Shown here in pieces: positions 1 through 11,820 of a stretch of DNA of 64,000 nucleotides. A program made the position numbers and the translations under genes. Under the pieces are notes generated by a model. That model was not told the DNA's origin. It made no database searches and was given only the letters and a program-made list of their open reading frames with translations. The stretch comes from Colletotrichum lupini (lineage: Eukaryota > Ascomycota > Sordariomycetes > Glomerellales > Glomerellaceae), in assembly GCF_023278565.1 (NCBI RefSeq), contig NC_064678.1, positions 2,418,001 to 2,482,000 on the forward strand, written 5' to 3'. The first letter of the stretch is position 1. The number at the start of each line of letters is the position of its first letter.

Positions 1-1071
1 GTTTATAATAAGTAATAAAAGTAGTACTTTAACTACTTCGCTAATAGGACCTCTACTTAAGTGGTTTTTTATAATATTTAAACCCACAGCCTCTACTACC
101 ACATCTTATAAAATAAAATAAACCCCCGACTTACTTAAGGCTATACTATAGACTTATTTATAATATAAGTAGATATAGAAGCGCTTTTCGTAAGTAATTA
201 GCTTTAATAATATATATAAAATTAATAAATTTAAAATACCTCTTTTTTAAGTTATTAATACTATAAATATTAGCTCGCTATTTAACTACGCTTTTATTAT
301 TATCTTATTAAAATATTATAAATTATACGACTTTTTTATATAATTATTCAATATAATTTAATAAGAAGTAAGAGCTTAGGTATTATATATAACTATTATT
401 AATTATAAAAATACCCTGCGCTCGGCCCTACTCGAGGTCCTACTTACTATTTAACTCTAACTTTATATTTTTTATATTAATACGAATATAAACCTTAATA
501 TTAAATATAAATAACTAAGTAATAGTACTATAGAAATTTAAAATAAGTTTTATATTAATAAAAATAAGGAATTTATTAAAGCGTTTATATTAGTTTATAA
601 ATAGTAAAAAGCTATTACTATGATTACTTGATTATATAACTTATAAACTATAGTACTTAATAAGATTTTACGTATTAATAAATTATTTACTACTTGGTAG
701 CTCGAGGTTACTAAGTTCGAGCATATACTTACGGGCTTTTACTAACTATAAATATACGTCTTTTATATAAATTTAGAAATTAATTTCAATACTACTTAAA
801 GAAAGCTCTAAGCAGATTTTGCTAATTAGACTCTAGTTCTTATATACTTAGCTAATATATATATCCCCCTCTATTATTAATAAGCTTAGTATTTTATTAG
901 TAAGTATAATAACTTTAGTATATATATAAACTCGTTTATTAAGACTGCTTATAAAAACCTAAAGTTTTATATTATTACTAATTACGTAGACCTTTATATT
1001 ATTTTCTAAACAATTAATAAGATATTGGTTAACAAAGAAAGGGAGTATATTAAGGCTATTATTATTATAAA
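1..1071. repeat. Unclassified RIP-degraded repeat remnant
   Basis: AT-rich stretch with the same decay as the rest of the block. I found no second copy in the window and no open reading frame of note. It is probably the body of an old transposable element cut by the window edge, but its class cannot be given. Confidence 0.5.
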
Positions 1072-2118
1072 GTCACGCTCTATACCTAACTACTAACTAA
1101 AATAGTAGTTAACTAACTTAACTATTATCTCCCTTTTATTAACTCTTAACCTTTTACTACCTACTTATAGGGCGAGCTTTACTTACTCTAATACGTATAA
1201 AACCTCTTAGTACTAGCTTATATAAATAGCTAGGTCTAATATAATCTATGTTTTTATATAAGTATTATCGTTACTGAGGGGGTCTTATAGGAGCTATTTA
1301 AAGTACTAATTTATTACTTTAACCCTATATACCTCCGGCCCGTTTATTATAACTATTATAATTAAACTAATATTAATATATTAGATCTTAATATTTATAT
1401 TAGCCTAGCTATTTATAGTAATTATAATATTACTTAGCTAAATTCCGTATTATTAAAAGGTACTTTACTAATCCTTAGGCGTACTTATATTAGTTATAAT
1501 AGTTATAATATTGAGCTAGCTAAGGGTACCTAGCCCGAGAGGGGTAGACTTATTAATAAGCATTTTTAGCTTACTAATTACTAACTATATACTAAGAGAG
1601 TAGGTTCTCGTTAAGGTAGTATTTTAACTAGCTAACTTCTTAACTAGTTATTTAACTAGTTATTTAAGTAGTAGTTTATATATTAATAAGTTTATTTAGT
1701 AAATTTATTTAGTAGATTTATTTAGTAAATTCACTTAGCTCAAATAGAGAGTAGCTTTAGGTAATATTAGAAGTAATAAGGATAAAAAGAATTTTTATAA
1801 GCTTTAGTATAGTAAAAGAGTAATTAATATTAACTTATTCAGCCCTTTTTTAAAACCCTCTATATTACTATTAAAGTTTAGAACCTCTATAGTTAAGGGC
1901 CGCCTTTAATTATTATAAATAACTATTATAGTTAATTATTATAGTTAACCTCTATTATCGACCTTTTTAGCCGGCGCTATTACTAAAGAGGGTAGCTTAC
2001 TTATTTTAAATTAAATAGCGGTTGTTATATTTAAACATTATTATATTACGTTAAGCGCGTACTTAGAATATTTTACGTATATTATATAGTTAAAAAGTAT
2101 ATTATATTATATAATTTT
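1072..2118 (+). repeat. H2 element, truncated at both ends
   Basis: It aligns by eye with the complete H2 copy at 18312-19475, entering at the CTCTATACCTAAC stretch and running to the TTAAAAAGTATATTATA stretch. It lacks the CCCCCCGACGGAG head and the last ~60 bases of the tail. The internal tandem of TTTATTTAGTAAA-like units lies near 1680-1740. Differences from other copies are transitions of RIP type. Confidence 0.7.
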
Positions 2119-2122
2119 CTTT

Positions 2123-2260
2123 CCCCTCAACGGAGTAATCCGCCGGGGCCGTACTATATATTACGTATTAAAGAAAACTATATATATTACGTTCTATACC
2201 TAGTTACTAATTAAACTAGCTCCCGACCTTTTACTACCCGTTTAGAAAGTAAGCTATACT
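2123..2260 (+). repeat. H2 head fragment
   Basis: It begins with a decayed CCCCTCAACGGAGTAATCC head followed by GGGGCCGTACTATA, then the CTATACCTAG region of H2. It loses similarity after about 140 bases and abuts the truncated H2 copy to its left. Confidence 0.6.
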
Positions 2261-2711
2261 TATTAAGTTCTGCTAGGGGGGCTGTGTTAGTTAGCTATGC
2301 GGGCTATGTCCTATTTTTCCTAAACTAATCTAACTAATAAGAGGCTAGGGATTATTCCGACTAAATTTAGATATCACTAATTACCTACTTCTACTTCTAC
2401 TTCTGCTTTTACTTACTTATTTTAACTTCGCCGTTACTACTCGCAAAAAGTAAAGCTATTATAAACTTTTAATAAAAGTACCGCTAATTAACTTAATTAC
2501 CCTTACGTAATTCATAAAGATCTAGATTGATTAAGATCTTTTAATTACTATAATAAAAGCTAAGATAACTTTCGAATTATATAAGTTTATATAAGCCGGT
2601 TTTATACAAAGCTAATGATTAAAAGCTATAATTAATTACTTATTATAATTAGTTAAGGTAACTAGATCCCGTATTATATACTCCTTTTTATTAAAAATTA
2701 AAAAACCCCTT
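2261..2711. repeat. Unclassified RIP-degraded stretch
   Basis: About 450 bases with no gene and no match to the repeat families named here. It contains a small pocket of less decayed sequence (GTGTTAGTTAGCTATGCGGG, near 2285). Confidence 0.4.
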
Positions 2712-3063
2712 ATATATTCCCTTATTTATTTTTTATTTCTACTTTTACTAGCTACTCGGGCAATTCTTAATATCGGTTATATAGTATTAATATATAGTAT
2801 TAGTAAATGCTCCTACTATTTTATTAGATTTCTTTATTTTAAATATTCTTTTACTTTTTTAAACTTTCCTTTTTATAAAGTTTATAATTACGGATTAATA
2901 GTAATATTAAGTATAGTATTATTATTTTATAAGCCTATGTTTCCTTAGCTAAGTTTACGGCCCTCTAAGTAATAATAGCTTATAATAATAGTATTGGAGA
3001 TACTATTATTACCGTTATTAAGAATAGTTAGCGCCGACTTTATATCTACTTTTTAATTTTACT

Positions 3064-3094
<31 letters not shown>

Positions 3095-3250
3095 CTATTT
3101 TCTTTATTAAAATTAAAAAAAACCTTCTCTTCTCATCTATTATTATTACGCTATTATTATTACTATCGCCATTATTATTAAATTATTTATTTTTAAAATA
3201 TATTATTAAAATACTAAGACGTTAATAACTCATCGACCTATAGGGATACT
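2712..3250 (-). repeat. H1 element, 5'-truncated
   Basis: Read on the minus strand, it ends in the H1 tail (GCCCGAGTAGC..AAAGTAG, A-rich). It extends about 540 bases into the element and includes the TA-run and CTCGTTACC-equivalent region. The head is missing. Confidence 0.7.
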
Positions 3251-3273
3251 TTAAGAGATATATTTAATAGTTT

Positions 3274-3568
3274 CCCTTTAGGGTCCGGTACGCCTTATTA
3301 GGGGCTATCTTCGCCTTTATAAGTAAGCTAGTCTATTAGGGTTAATATCGAGTTTTTATTACGTACTTTAATAAACTTTATAACTAATAATAGCCGGCCG
3401 TACTTATTAATATTAACTAAACTTAAGATATTAATAACCCCGCCGCTACAATATATTAATCGCCTTCTTAATAACTAAATACTACCCCTTACTTTCTCTT
3501 TTTATCTTATTTAATAATAACCTCTCTCTAATATTCCTATTTAATATACTTAACTATGCTCTTCTTAA
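3274..3568 (+). repeat. H1 head fragment
   Basis: It starts with CCCTTTAGGGTCCGG, the H1 head, and continues through TCTATTAGGGTTAATATCGAG. It is cut by the M element end at about 3569. Confidence 0.75.
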
Positions 3569-4490
3569 GGGAATTAACATACCGGCGTTATAAATTAATA
3601 TACTAGCGTCGCTCTTATACCGACGTTACTATTCTATTTTTTAATTAGTTTAAAAAAATAGTACCTCCTTATAAAGGTAGTAAGAGTAACTATATTAATA
3701 TAGCTATTCTTATTATTCTTTCTAACCTAAGCTCTAGTTTAAGATTTTTAAAAATAAAAATACTACTATAACTTACGTACTTATTTAGAACTACTATATT
3801 ACTTATTTAAGATTTATAGATTTTAAATCAGTTAGTAATATAAGTTTTTAAATTTTTTAAATAGGTAGGGCTTTTTCTTATTATATACCTAAAATATATA
3901 AAAAATAAAATATAATAACATCTACCTAATTACCTCTTTTAACGTAGTTATAATAATTTATTATTATTATAAATTACTTTTCACTAACTTTATTTTTTTT
4001 AAAATACTAGGCTATATTAGCCATTTATTTATTTAATTCCCTATTATCCTCCCCTTATTAAAAACGCTAAACTAGCTCTTTATTTATTACTAAAATAAGC
4101 TTAATATGTAGCTTTAACTTAGCTAACTTATTCTTTTTATAAGCTTAGTTAGCGTCGACTTATTCTTATTCTTAAGTAAGTAACCTCGCTTCTTATTATT
4201 TATATTTTAGTTATTATAAGTAGTACGGGCTTGACTAGTTGACTAGTTTTTTTTAAATAAGGCTAGTTATAATAAAATAAGCTATACTATGTTTTTTAGC
4301 TTATTATAAAGGGATATAATAATCTTAAGGTTGAAGATTTAGTAATATAAATCTAAGGAAAACGTTTTTTAAAAACGCTACTAAGGGTATACTTTTTACT
4401 TATTAAAAGTAGCTAAATTTAATATTTTAGAGTAGATCTTATAATAATATAAAATACTTAGCTTAATTAAAATAGTATAGTTTAAACTAT
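3569..4490 (+). repeat. M element (copy 1), left end and ~0.9 kb
   Basis: It begins GGAATTAACATACCGGCG and matches the left end of the complete M element at 39763 over about 900 bases. The position matching the S190 insertion of copy 2 is intact here (AAAAG at 4405-4409), so this copy supplies the empty site. It is truncated at an H1 head at 4491. Confidence 0.7.
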
Positions 4491-5538
4491 CCCTTTAGGG
4501 TCCGGTCCGCCTCATTAGGGGCTATCTTCGCCTTTACGAGTAAGCTAGTCTATTAGGGTTAATATTGAGTATCTTCATTACGTAATAAACTTTATAACTA
4601 ATAATAGCTAGCCGTAGCCGTTACTAAGTAGAACGATCCTGCCGTAATATATTAATTACCCTCTAAATAGCTAAAAACTACCCCCTACTTTCTACCTTAT
4701 TTAATAACTCCAGAATATCCTTTTTAGTCTTTCTTAACTTACTCTTATACTACGTTTTTAAAGTATTGATAATACTTTAGAGTCGGTTAAGTATTTCGAA
4801 GTTACTATATTATATAAGCTAGGTACTTATTAAAGTAATAGCTATATTAATATATATCTTTCCGATCTTTAAATTAATAATATTTAATCCGTATTCCTTA
4901 AAACGGCCGTATTATAGTTCGGGGTCCTTTAGTATAATACTTATAAAATCGAACTTCTAATTATTAAAGAAGCCCTAGGAGTTAATAATAACTACGCGTC
5001 TTAGTATTTCGATAGTATATATTTAAAGTAAACGATTTAATAGTAATAATAATAGTAATAATAATAGGGTAATAGTAATAGGGTAATAGTAATAGGGTAA
5101 TAGTAATAGGGTAATAGTAATAGGGTAATAGTAATAAACAGCAAGAGAAGTAGCGTTTTTTGATTTTAATAAAGGAAACGAGGTAACGAATATATATATA
5201 TATACGATTTAAAGTCAAAAATATAGTAGATATCGTGCTTATAGAGGTCGATATTATTTAATAACGGTGATAAGGGCATTTCTAATACTATTATTATAAG
5301 CTATTATTACTTAGTGGGCTATAAAGCTTATAAAGTAGTAGCGTCGGGCGCTTAATATCGCTATTAATAATCCGTAATTATAAACTTTATAAGAGGAAAA
5401 GTTAAAAAAATAAAAGATTTTAAAAAGATCAGTCTATTAAAATTGTAAGAGTATTGATTAATACTATGCATTAATACTATATAAATAATATTAAGAACCG
5501 CCCGAGTAGTTAATAAAGGTAGAATATTAAAATAAATA
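4491..5538 (+). repeat. H1 element, full length
   Basis: It runs from the CCCTTTAGGGTCCGG head to the GTAAAGGTAGAATATT A-rich tail, about 1.05 kb. It contains a short tandem of TAGTAATAGGGTAA-type units (about 5040-5130) and a TA run. No target-site duplication is evident: the left flank is M-element sequence and the right flank is gypsy sequence, so the surroundings have been rearranged. Confidence 0.75.
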
Positions 5539-5754
5539 CTCTATAGTAAGTATAAAAAGTTATAAAGTCTTTTAAAATAGGGTCGAGGTAAATATAATAA
5601 AAAGCTTATTTAATATTAAGTTTGGTAAATATTTTTACTTAGCTTAGCTATATTAATATTTTACTAATTAAAAATAGAGGGTACTAACCCTTTTTTATAA
5701 TCTTATTAAGTTTTCAAAAGTTAATATAAAATCGTAAGTTATTATTATATTTTT
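5539..5754 (-). repeat. G2-like gypsy pol fragment
   Basis: It matches the stretch near 20,270-20,480 of the minus-strand gypsy element G2 (for example CTATATTAATATTTTACTAATTAAAAA). Only about 200 bases remain and no reading frame is left. Confidence 0.55.
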
Positions 5755-6787
5755 TAATAAATAATATTTATTTTTTATTTCTACCTTTACTAGCTACTTG
5801 GGCGATTCTTAATATCGATTATATAGTATTAATATATAGTATTAATAAATACTCTTACTATCTTAATAGACTGTTTTTTTTAAATCTTTTACTTTTTTAA
5901 CTTTCCCTCTTATAAAGTTTATAATTACGGATTATTAACGGCGATATTAAGCGCCCGATACTACTACTTTATAAGCTTACTACGTACCTAGCTAAGTTAG
6001 TTACCCTTTTAAGTATAGTAGCTTATAACGGTAATATTAGAGGTACCCTCGTTACCGTCGTTAAATAATACTAACCTTACGATATTTACCTTAGTATTTC
6101 TAACTTTATTTATATATATATATATTCGTTACCTCGTTTCTTTTATTAAAATCGAAAACGCTTCCTTTACTATTTATTATTATTATACTATCGCTATCGC
6201 TATTACTTTTTAACTATTTACTTTAACTATACTTTATTAAAATACCGAGACGCTAACTCGTCGACCCTTAGGGCTTCCTTAATAACTAGAAGTTCGATCC
6301 TATAAGTATTATACTAAACGACCCCGAGCTCTAAAAAGACTACTTTAATAAATATTATATTAATAATATTAACTTATAGAAAACGGATAAATATATTATA
6401 ATGAGTATTACTCTTATTAACGCCCTTTTAATATAATAAAATATAAATAAGCTTAGACTTAATAATATAATTAAGAACTTAAAAAGAGCGTAAGCGAGCG
6501 TATTAAATAAGAATATTAAGGAGAGGTTATTATTAAATAAAATAAAGGAAGAAAGTAAGGGGTGGTATTTAGCTATTAAAAAGGCAATTAATATACTACG
6601 GTAGCGGGGTTATTAGTATCTTAAGTTTAGTTAGTATTAATAGTTAATAATAGCTACGGCCGGCTATAGTTAGTTATAAAGTTTTATTAAAGTACGTAAT
6701 AAAGATACTTAATATTAACCCTAATAGACCAGCTTGCCCGTGAAGGCGAAGATGGCCCCTAATGAGGCGGACCGGACCCTAAAGGGT
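5755..6787 (-). repeat. H1 element, full length
   Basis: On the minus strand it runs from a CCCTTTAGGGTCCGG head at the right to the A-rich tail at the left, about 1.03 kb. It has the usual TA run and the GACCCTTAGGGCTTCC-type internal island. Flanks differ on the two sides, so no duplication can be claimed. Confidence 0.75.
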
Positions 6788-7719
6788 TAACTATGTTTAT
6801 ATTAGTTATAATAGCTAGGGTGTTAAGGGGGCCTAAGAATTTATTAAGTTTTAGAGGGGTAGACCTATTAAAGGGTATTTTTAAAGAGTCCTAGCCCGCT
6901 AGTTATTAATTATATATTAAGAGGTTCTTAATAAAGTAGTATTTTAACTAGCTAATTCCTTGACTAGTTATTTAACTAGCTGATTCCTTAACTAGTTATT
7001 TAACTAGTTATTTAAATAGTAGTTTATATATTAATAAGTTTATTTAATAAGTTCATTTAGTAAATTTATTTAGTTTAAATAGAGCTTTAAGTAATATTAA
7101 AAATAATAAGGATAAAAAGAATCTTTATAAGCTTTAATATAAAGAGTAGCTAAATATTAGCCTTTTTAGCCCTTTTTTTAAAAACTTCTATATTACTATT
7201 AAAGTTTAGAACCTCTATAATTAAGGGCCGCTTTTAACCTTTATAGCCGACCTCTACCGTTAACCTTTTTAGCTAGTACTACTACGTAAGTATATTACTT
7301 AGCTTATTATTAAGGGCAGCTTACCTATCTTAAATTATTTGTTTTTGTTTTTTATTTCTGCCTTTGCTAGCTGCTCGGGCGATTCTGAATATTAATTACA
7401 CGGTAATAATACATAGTATCAATAGATACTCCCACTGTCTCGATAGACTATTCTTTTTTAGATTTTCTACCTTTTTAACTTTCCCTCCTACAAAGTTCAC
7501 AACCACGGATCATTGACGGCGATCTATCTTAAATTATATAGCGGTTTTTATATTAAAATTCCTATATTATATTAAGCGCGTACTTAGGGCACATTGTGCA
7601 TATTATATAATTAAAAAGTATACTATATTATATAATTTCCCTTAAAAACGTAATCCCGTTAAGGTCGATCTTTTGCGCTTATAAAACTAGAAAAAAACCA
7701 CTATATATTAGTTTTATAA
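6788..7719 (+). repeat. H2 element, 5'-truncated
   Basis: It enters H2 in the TTAGTTATAATAGCTA region and runs to the end of the family (ACTAGAAAAAAACCACTATA). A 185-bp H1 copy is nested at 7339-7523. The missing head with a preserved 3' end is the pattern left by incomplete reverse transcription. Confidence 0.7.
7339..7523 (-). repeat. H1 short copy, 185 bp, nested in H2
   Basis: A 5'-truncated H1 of 185 bp whose tail is on the left. It is flanked by a 14-bp direct repeat, CTATCTTAAATTAT, at 7325-7338 and 7524-7537. It still carries many CpA/TpG steps (TGCCTTTGCTAGCTGC), so it is among the least RIP-mutated copies. Confidence 0.85.
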
Positions 7720-7881
7720 GCCTTATAATTAATAAAGTATTTCAATAAGTTTAAGTAATACCCTATTTTTTTATAGTTATTTATTTTACTATATTATATT
7801 CATTTTAAATATCTTTTATTATTACTTACTATCGATTTAGTATTATATATTAATATTTTTGGGGATTTATAGGTCTTTTAT
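7720..7881. repeat. G2-like fragment
   Basis: It matches G2 near 21,110-21,215 (ATCGATTTAGTA..ATAGGTCTTTTAT). It separates two H2 copies, and the right-hand H2 copy inserted into it. Confidence 0.5.
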
Positions 7882-9170
7882 CCCCCCGACGGAGTAATCC
7901 GCCGGGGCCGTACTATGTATGACGTATGAAGGAAAACTAGGTATAATACGCTTTATACCTAACTACTAACTAAAATAGTAGTTAACCGACTTAACTATTA
8001 TCTCCTTTTTATTAATAGCTTTTAACCTTTTATTACGTAAAGTTTTTTTAAGTTTTAACTATTTATAAAGCAAGCTTTACCTACTCTAATATATATAGGA
8101 CCTCTTAATACTAGCCTATATAAGTAGCTAGGTTTAGTATAATCTATTTTTTTATATAGGTATTATCGTTACCTAGGGGGTCTTATAAGAGCTATTTAAA
8201 ATACTAGTTTATTATCTTAACCCTATATACCTCTAGCCTATTTATTATAACTATTATAACTAGGCTAGTATTAATATACTAAATTTTAATATTTATATTA
8301 GCCTAGCTATTAATAGTATTTATAATATTACTTAGCTAAATTCTATATTACTAAAAAGTACTTTATTCATCCTTAAGTATACTTATATTAGTTACGATAA
8401 TTATAGTATTAAGTTAGCTAAAGAGGGCGCCTAGCCTAAGAGGGGTAGACTTATTAACGGGTACTTTTAGCTTACTAATTACTAATTATATATTAGGAGG
8501 TTCTTATCTAGGTAGTGTTTTAATTAACTAACCTCTCAACTAATTATCGAACTAGCTATTTAAGTAGTAGTTTATATATTAATAAGTTTATTTAGTAAAT
8601 TTATTTAATTAATTTATGTAGTAAATTTATTTAGTTTAAATAGAGAGTAGCTTTAGGTAGTATTAAAAATAATAAAGATAAAAAGAATTTTTCTAAGCTT
8701 TAGTATAAAGAGTAATAAATATTAGCCTATTTAGCCCTTTTTTAAAAAACCTCTATATTATTATTAAAGTTAAAAACCTTTATAGTTAAGGGCCGCCTTT
8801 AACTATTACGGCCGATTATTATAGCTAATTATTACGGCCGACTTTTATTATTAACCTTTTTAACTAGCGCTATTACTAAAGAAAATAGCTTATTTATCCT
8901 AAATTAAATAGTAGTTTTTATATTAAAATTACTATATTACGTTAAGCGCGTGCTTAGTGTAATGGATTCGGGATGCGGCCGGCGACAGGACGCCGATGAC
9001 TCAGCGACCGGTGCACGGATCTCATTACGAAAGAACTTTCTAGGAAGCAGAGCCCTTACGAAGGACTCTGCAAGCTTTAGTCTTACAATACACCCATACC
9101 TACATTATAGCCTCGCTGGTTAAGTGCTCATAGCCTAATCTCTTACACTTAGGATATATTATATATATGA
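7882..9170 (+). repeat. H2 element with a solo LTR inserted
   Basis: It starts with the full CCCCCCGACGGAG head and runs through the family. At 8953 it is interrupted by the 190-bp S190 LTR, then resumes as CTTAGGATATATTA for a few bases before being cut by an H1 fragment. Without the insertion it would match 18312-19475 closely. Confidence 0.75.
8958..9147 (+). mobile_element. S190 solo LTR, nearly intact copy
   Basis: A 190-bp GC-normal island that starts TGTAATGGATTCGGG and ends AATCTCTTACA, that is 5'-TG..CA-3' as in LTRs. It is flanked by a 5-bp duplication, CTTAG, at 8953-8957 and 9148-9152. The empty site, a single CTTAG, is seen in the sister H2 copy at 19354-19358. It keeps its CpG, CpA and TpG steps, so it escaped RIP. 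No internal retrotransposon is in the window, hence solo LTR. A MITE with 5-bp inverted ends is the alternative. Confidence 0.8.
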
Positions 9171-9411
9171 GCTACTATACTTAGAAGGGTAGCTAACTTA
9201 GCTAGGTGCGCGGGCTTATAAAGTAATAGCGCCTATTATCGCTATTAATAATTTATAATTATAAACTTTAGAAGAGGGAAAGTTAAGGAAAATCTAAAAA
9301 AAATGGTCTAGCGAGATAGTGTGAGTATTTATTAATACTATATATTAATACTATATAAACGATATTAAGAATTGCCCGAGTAGTTAGTAAAGGTAGAATA
9401 TAAAAATAAAT
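9171..9411 (+). repeat. H1 element, 5'-truncated (~240 bp)
   Basis: The 3' quarter of H1, from the CTACTATACTTAGAAGGG region to the A-rich tail near 9411. The left end meets the H2 remnant. Confidence 0.65.
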
Positions 9412-10947
9412 AAGTATTACCCTTATTAGTACCCTTTTAATATAATAAAGTAATATAAATAAGCCTAAATTTAATAATATAGTGGTTTTTTTTCTCTAGC
9501 TTTATAGGTATAAAAGATCGACCTTAACGGGATCACGCTTTTAAAGGAAATTATATAATATAATATACTTTTTAACTATATAATACGCATAATATATCCT
9601 AAGTACGCGCTTGATATAATATAGTAATTTTAATACGAAAACTACTATTTAATTTAGGATGAGTAAGCTACCCTACGGTAGTACTAACTAGAAAGGTTAA
9701 TAATAAAAGTCGGCCGTAATAGTTAGCTATAATAGTTAGCCATAATAGTTAGAAGCGGCCCTTAACTATAGAGGTTCTGAACTTTAATAGCGACGTAGAG
9801 GTTTTTTAAAAAAGGGCTAAATAGGCTAATATTTACTACTCTTCGTACTAGAGCTCGTGAAGATTTTTTCTATCCTTCTTACTTTTAATATTACCTAAAA
9901 CTACTCTCTATTTAAACTAAATAAATTTACTAAATAAATTTACTAAATAAATCTACTAAATAAATCTATTAAATAAATTTACTAAATAAACTTATTAATA
10001 TATAAACTACTACTTAAATAGCTAGTTAGATAACTAGTTAAGAAGTTAGCTAGTTAAAATACTACTTTAATAAGAACTTATTTTAAAAATGCCCGTTAAT
10101 AAGTCTACCCCTCTTAGGCTAGGCGCCCTCTTTAGCTAGCTCGACGCTATAACTATTATAATTAATATAAGTATACCTAAGGATTAATAAAATACTTTTT
10201 AATAATACGGAATTTAGTTAAGTAATAATATAAATACTATAAATAGCTAGGCTAATACGGACGTTAAAATCTAATATATTAATATTAGTGCAGTTATAAT
10301 AATTATAATAAACGGGCTAAAAGTATATAGGGTTAGGGTAATAAGCTAGCACTTTAAATAGCTCCTATAGGACCCCCTAGGTAATTAGAATACTTATATA
10401 AAAGAATAGATTATACTAAACCTAGCTACTTACGCAGGCTAGTACTAAAAGGTCCTATATATATTAAAGTAAGTAAAGCTCGCCCTATAGGCGGGCGGTA
10501 GAAGGTTAGGAGTTTTAGTTAGTAGTTAGGTATAAAGCGTATTATACTTAGTTTTCCCTAATACGTAATATGTAGTACGGCCCCGGCGGATTGCTCCGTC
10601 GGGGGGCTAGATTTAATGATATAATCAAGAACTTAAAAAGAGTATAAGTAAGTATATTAAATAAGAATATTAATAAAAAGAGGTTATTATTAAATAAGAT
10701 AAAAAGAGAAAATAAGGGGTAGTATTCGGCTATTAAAAAAGCGATTAATATATTATAATAGTAGGGTTATTAATATTTTAAGTTTAGTTAGTATTAATAA
10801 TTAGTAACGGCTACGGCTAGCTATAGTTAGTTATAAAGTTTTGTTAAAGTACGTAATAAAAACTCGATATTAACCCTAATAAACTAGCTTACTTATAAAG
10901 TCGAAGATGGCCCTTAATAAGGCGGACCGGATCCCAAAGGGCTTATT
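9412..10947 (-). repeat. H1 fragment split by an H2 insertion
   Basis: The two outer pieces (9412-9481 and 10624-10947) are the head half of one minus-strand H1 copy, ending CGGACCGGATCCCAAAGGG at the right. The H2 copy 9482-10606 sits between them. Confidence 0.7.
9482..10606 (-). repeat. H2 element, full length, 1.13 kb
   Basis: It runs from GTGGTTTTTTT (its 3' end) at the left to the GGATTGCTCCGTCGGGGGG head at the right. Flanks are CTAAATTTAATAATATA (9465-9481) and CTAGATTTAATGATATA (10607-10623). This is a 17-bp target-site duplication differing only by G/A changes. A tandem of AAATAAATTTACT-like units lies at about 9915-9995. Confidence 0.85.
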
Positions 10948-11716
10948 TTAATTATATAAGTCTTTAATAAATTTAAATTTAATATTATACTACTTAGTAT
11001 TATTAAAGAGGCTCTTATTTTGATTCTAAATAGGGGATACGAGCTTATTAATAATATAATAAAAGTAGTTAAGTTAGTTAGCTTATATATTAAAAAATAA
11101 GAACTACTCTACGGGCTAATTAAAAATATTAACCTTAGGGTTAAATATAAAGAGTTTAATATTCTTATTAATACTTATAACACTTTAGTATTACTTATAT
11201 AAACAACGACCTTATTAAAACTTATTAATATAAGGAGATATTTATACTCCTTAGCTCTTATTTCGGACTATAATATTTAATAAAAAGAGTATTTATATAT
11301 TTAAAAAATGGCGCCCATCGCCGTCCATGATCCGTGGTTGTGAACTTTGCAGGAGGGAAAGTTAAAAAGTTGGAAAATCTAAAAAAATAGTCTAGCGAGA
11401 CAGTGCGAGTATCCACTGATACCGTGTATTAATACCGTGTAACCGATATCGAGAATCGCCCGAGCAGCCAGCAAAGGCAGAATACCAAAACAAATATATT
11501 TAAAAAATATTAATTACTTTACGTAGTTAATTAATTAGTTATTACTTAGTATTACGCCTTTTTTTACTAATGGTAGTTATTAATATAGCGAATTAATAAC
11601 TTAAGATATTATCGTTCTATTTTTAGAGAATAAGATTTATAAATAATGCTAAGTAGTATTATAAAAGGAAACCTAAAGTAGGTTAGAATATTATTATATT
11701 AACTTAATAAATATAA
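10948..11716. repeat. G2-like fragment, probable gag-side region
   Basis: It matches the G2 segments at about 23,010-23,345 and 25,375-25,610. The stretch reads partly open but has many stops. It hosts the short H1 copy at 11309-11493. Confidence 0.55.
11309..11493 (+). repeat. H1 short copy, 185 bp, least mutated
   Basis: It starts TGGCGCCCATCGCCGTCCAT and ends in AAAGGCAGAATACCAAAACAA. It is flanked by ATATATTTAAAAA at 11295-11307 and 11494-11506. It keeps the best CpA/TpG content of any H1 copy here (GATCCGTGGTTGTGAACTTTGCAGG), so it is the best guide to the pre-RIP sequence of the H1 3' end. Confidence 0.87.
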
Positions 11717-11820
11717 CTTAATATTTATTTTTTTATTTCTACCTTTACTAGCTACTCGGGCGATTCTCGATATTAGTTATATAGTATTAATATATAGTAT
11801 TAATAAATACTCCTACTAAG
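11717..11820 (-). repeat. H1 tail fragment (~100 bp)
   Basis: A short minus-strand H1 tail (TTTCTACCTTTACTAGCTAC) that ends at AATACTCCTACT. It falls in the ~105-bp size class, although no duplication could be confirmed on its right side. Confidence 0.6.

Noticed and set aside
5040..5130. Telomere-like repeats (TAATAGGG)
   Set aside because: The unit is irregular, internal to H1 copies and not the TTAGGG tandem of fungal telomeres.
4982..5218. Minus-strand open frame rich in Tyr, Ile and Leu
   Set aside because: It is a translation of the TAGTAATAGGG tandem and TA run of an H1 copy; low complexity, no family features.
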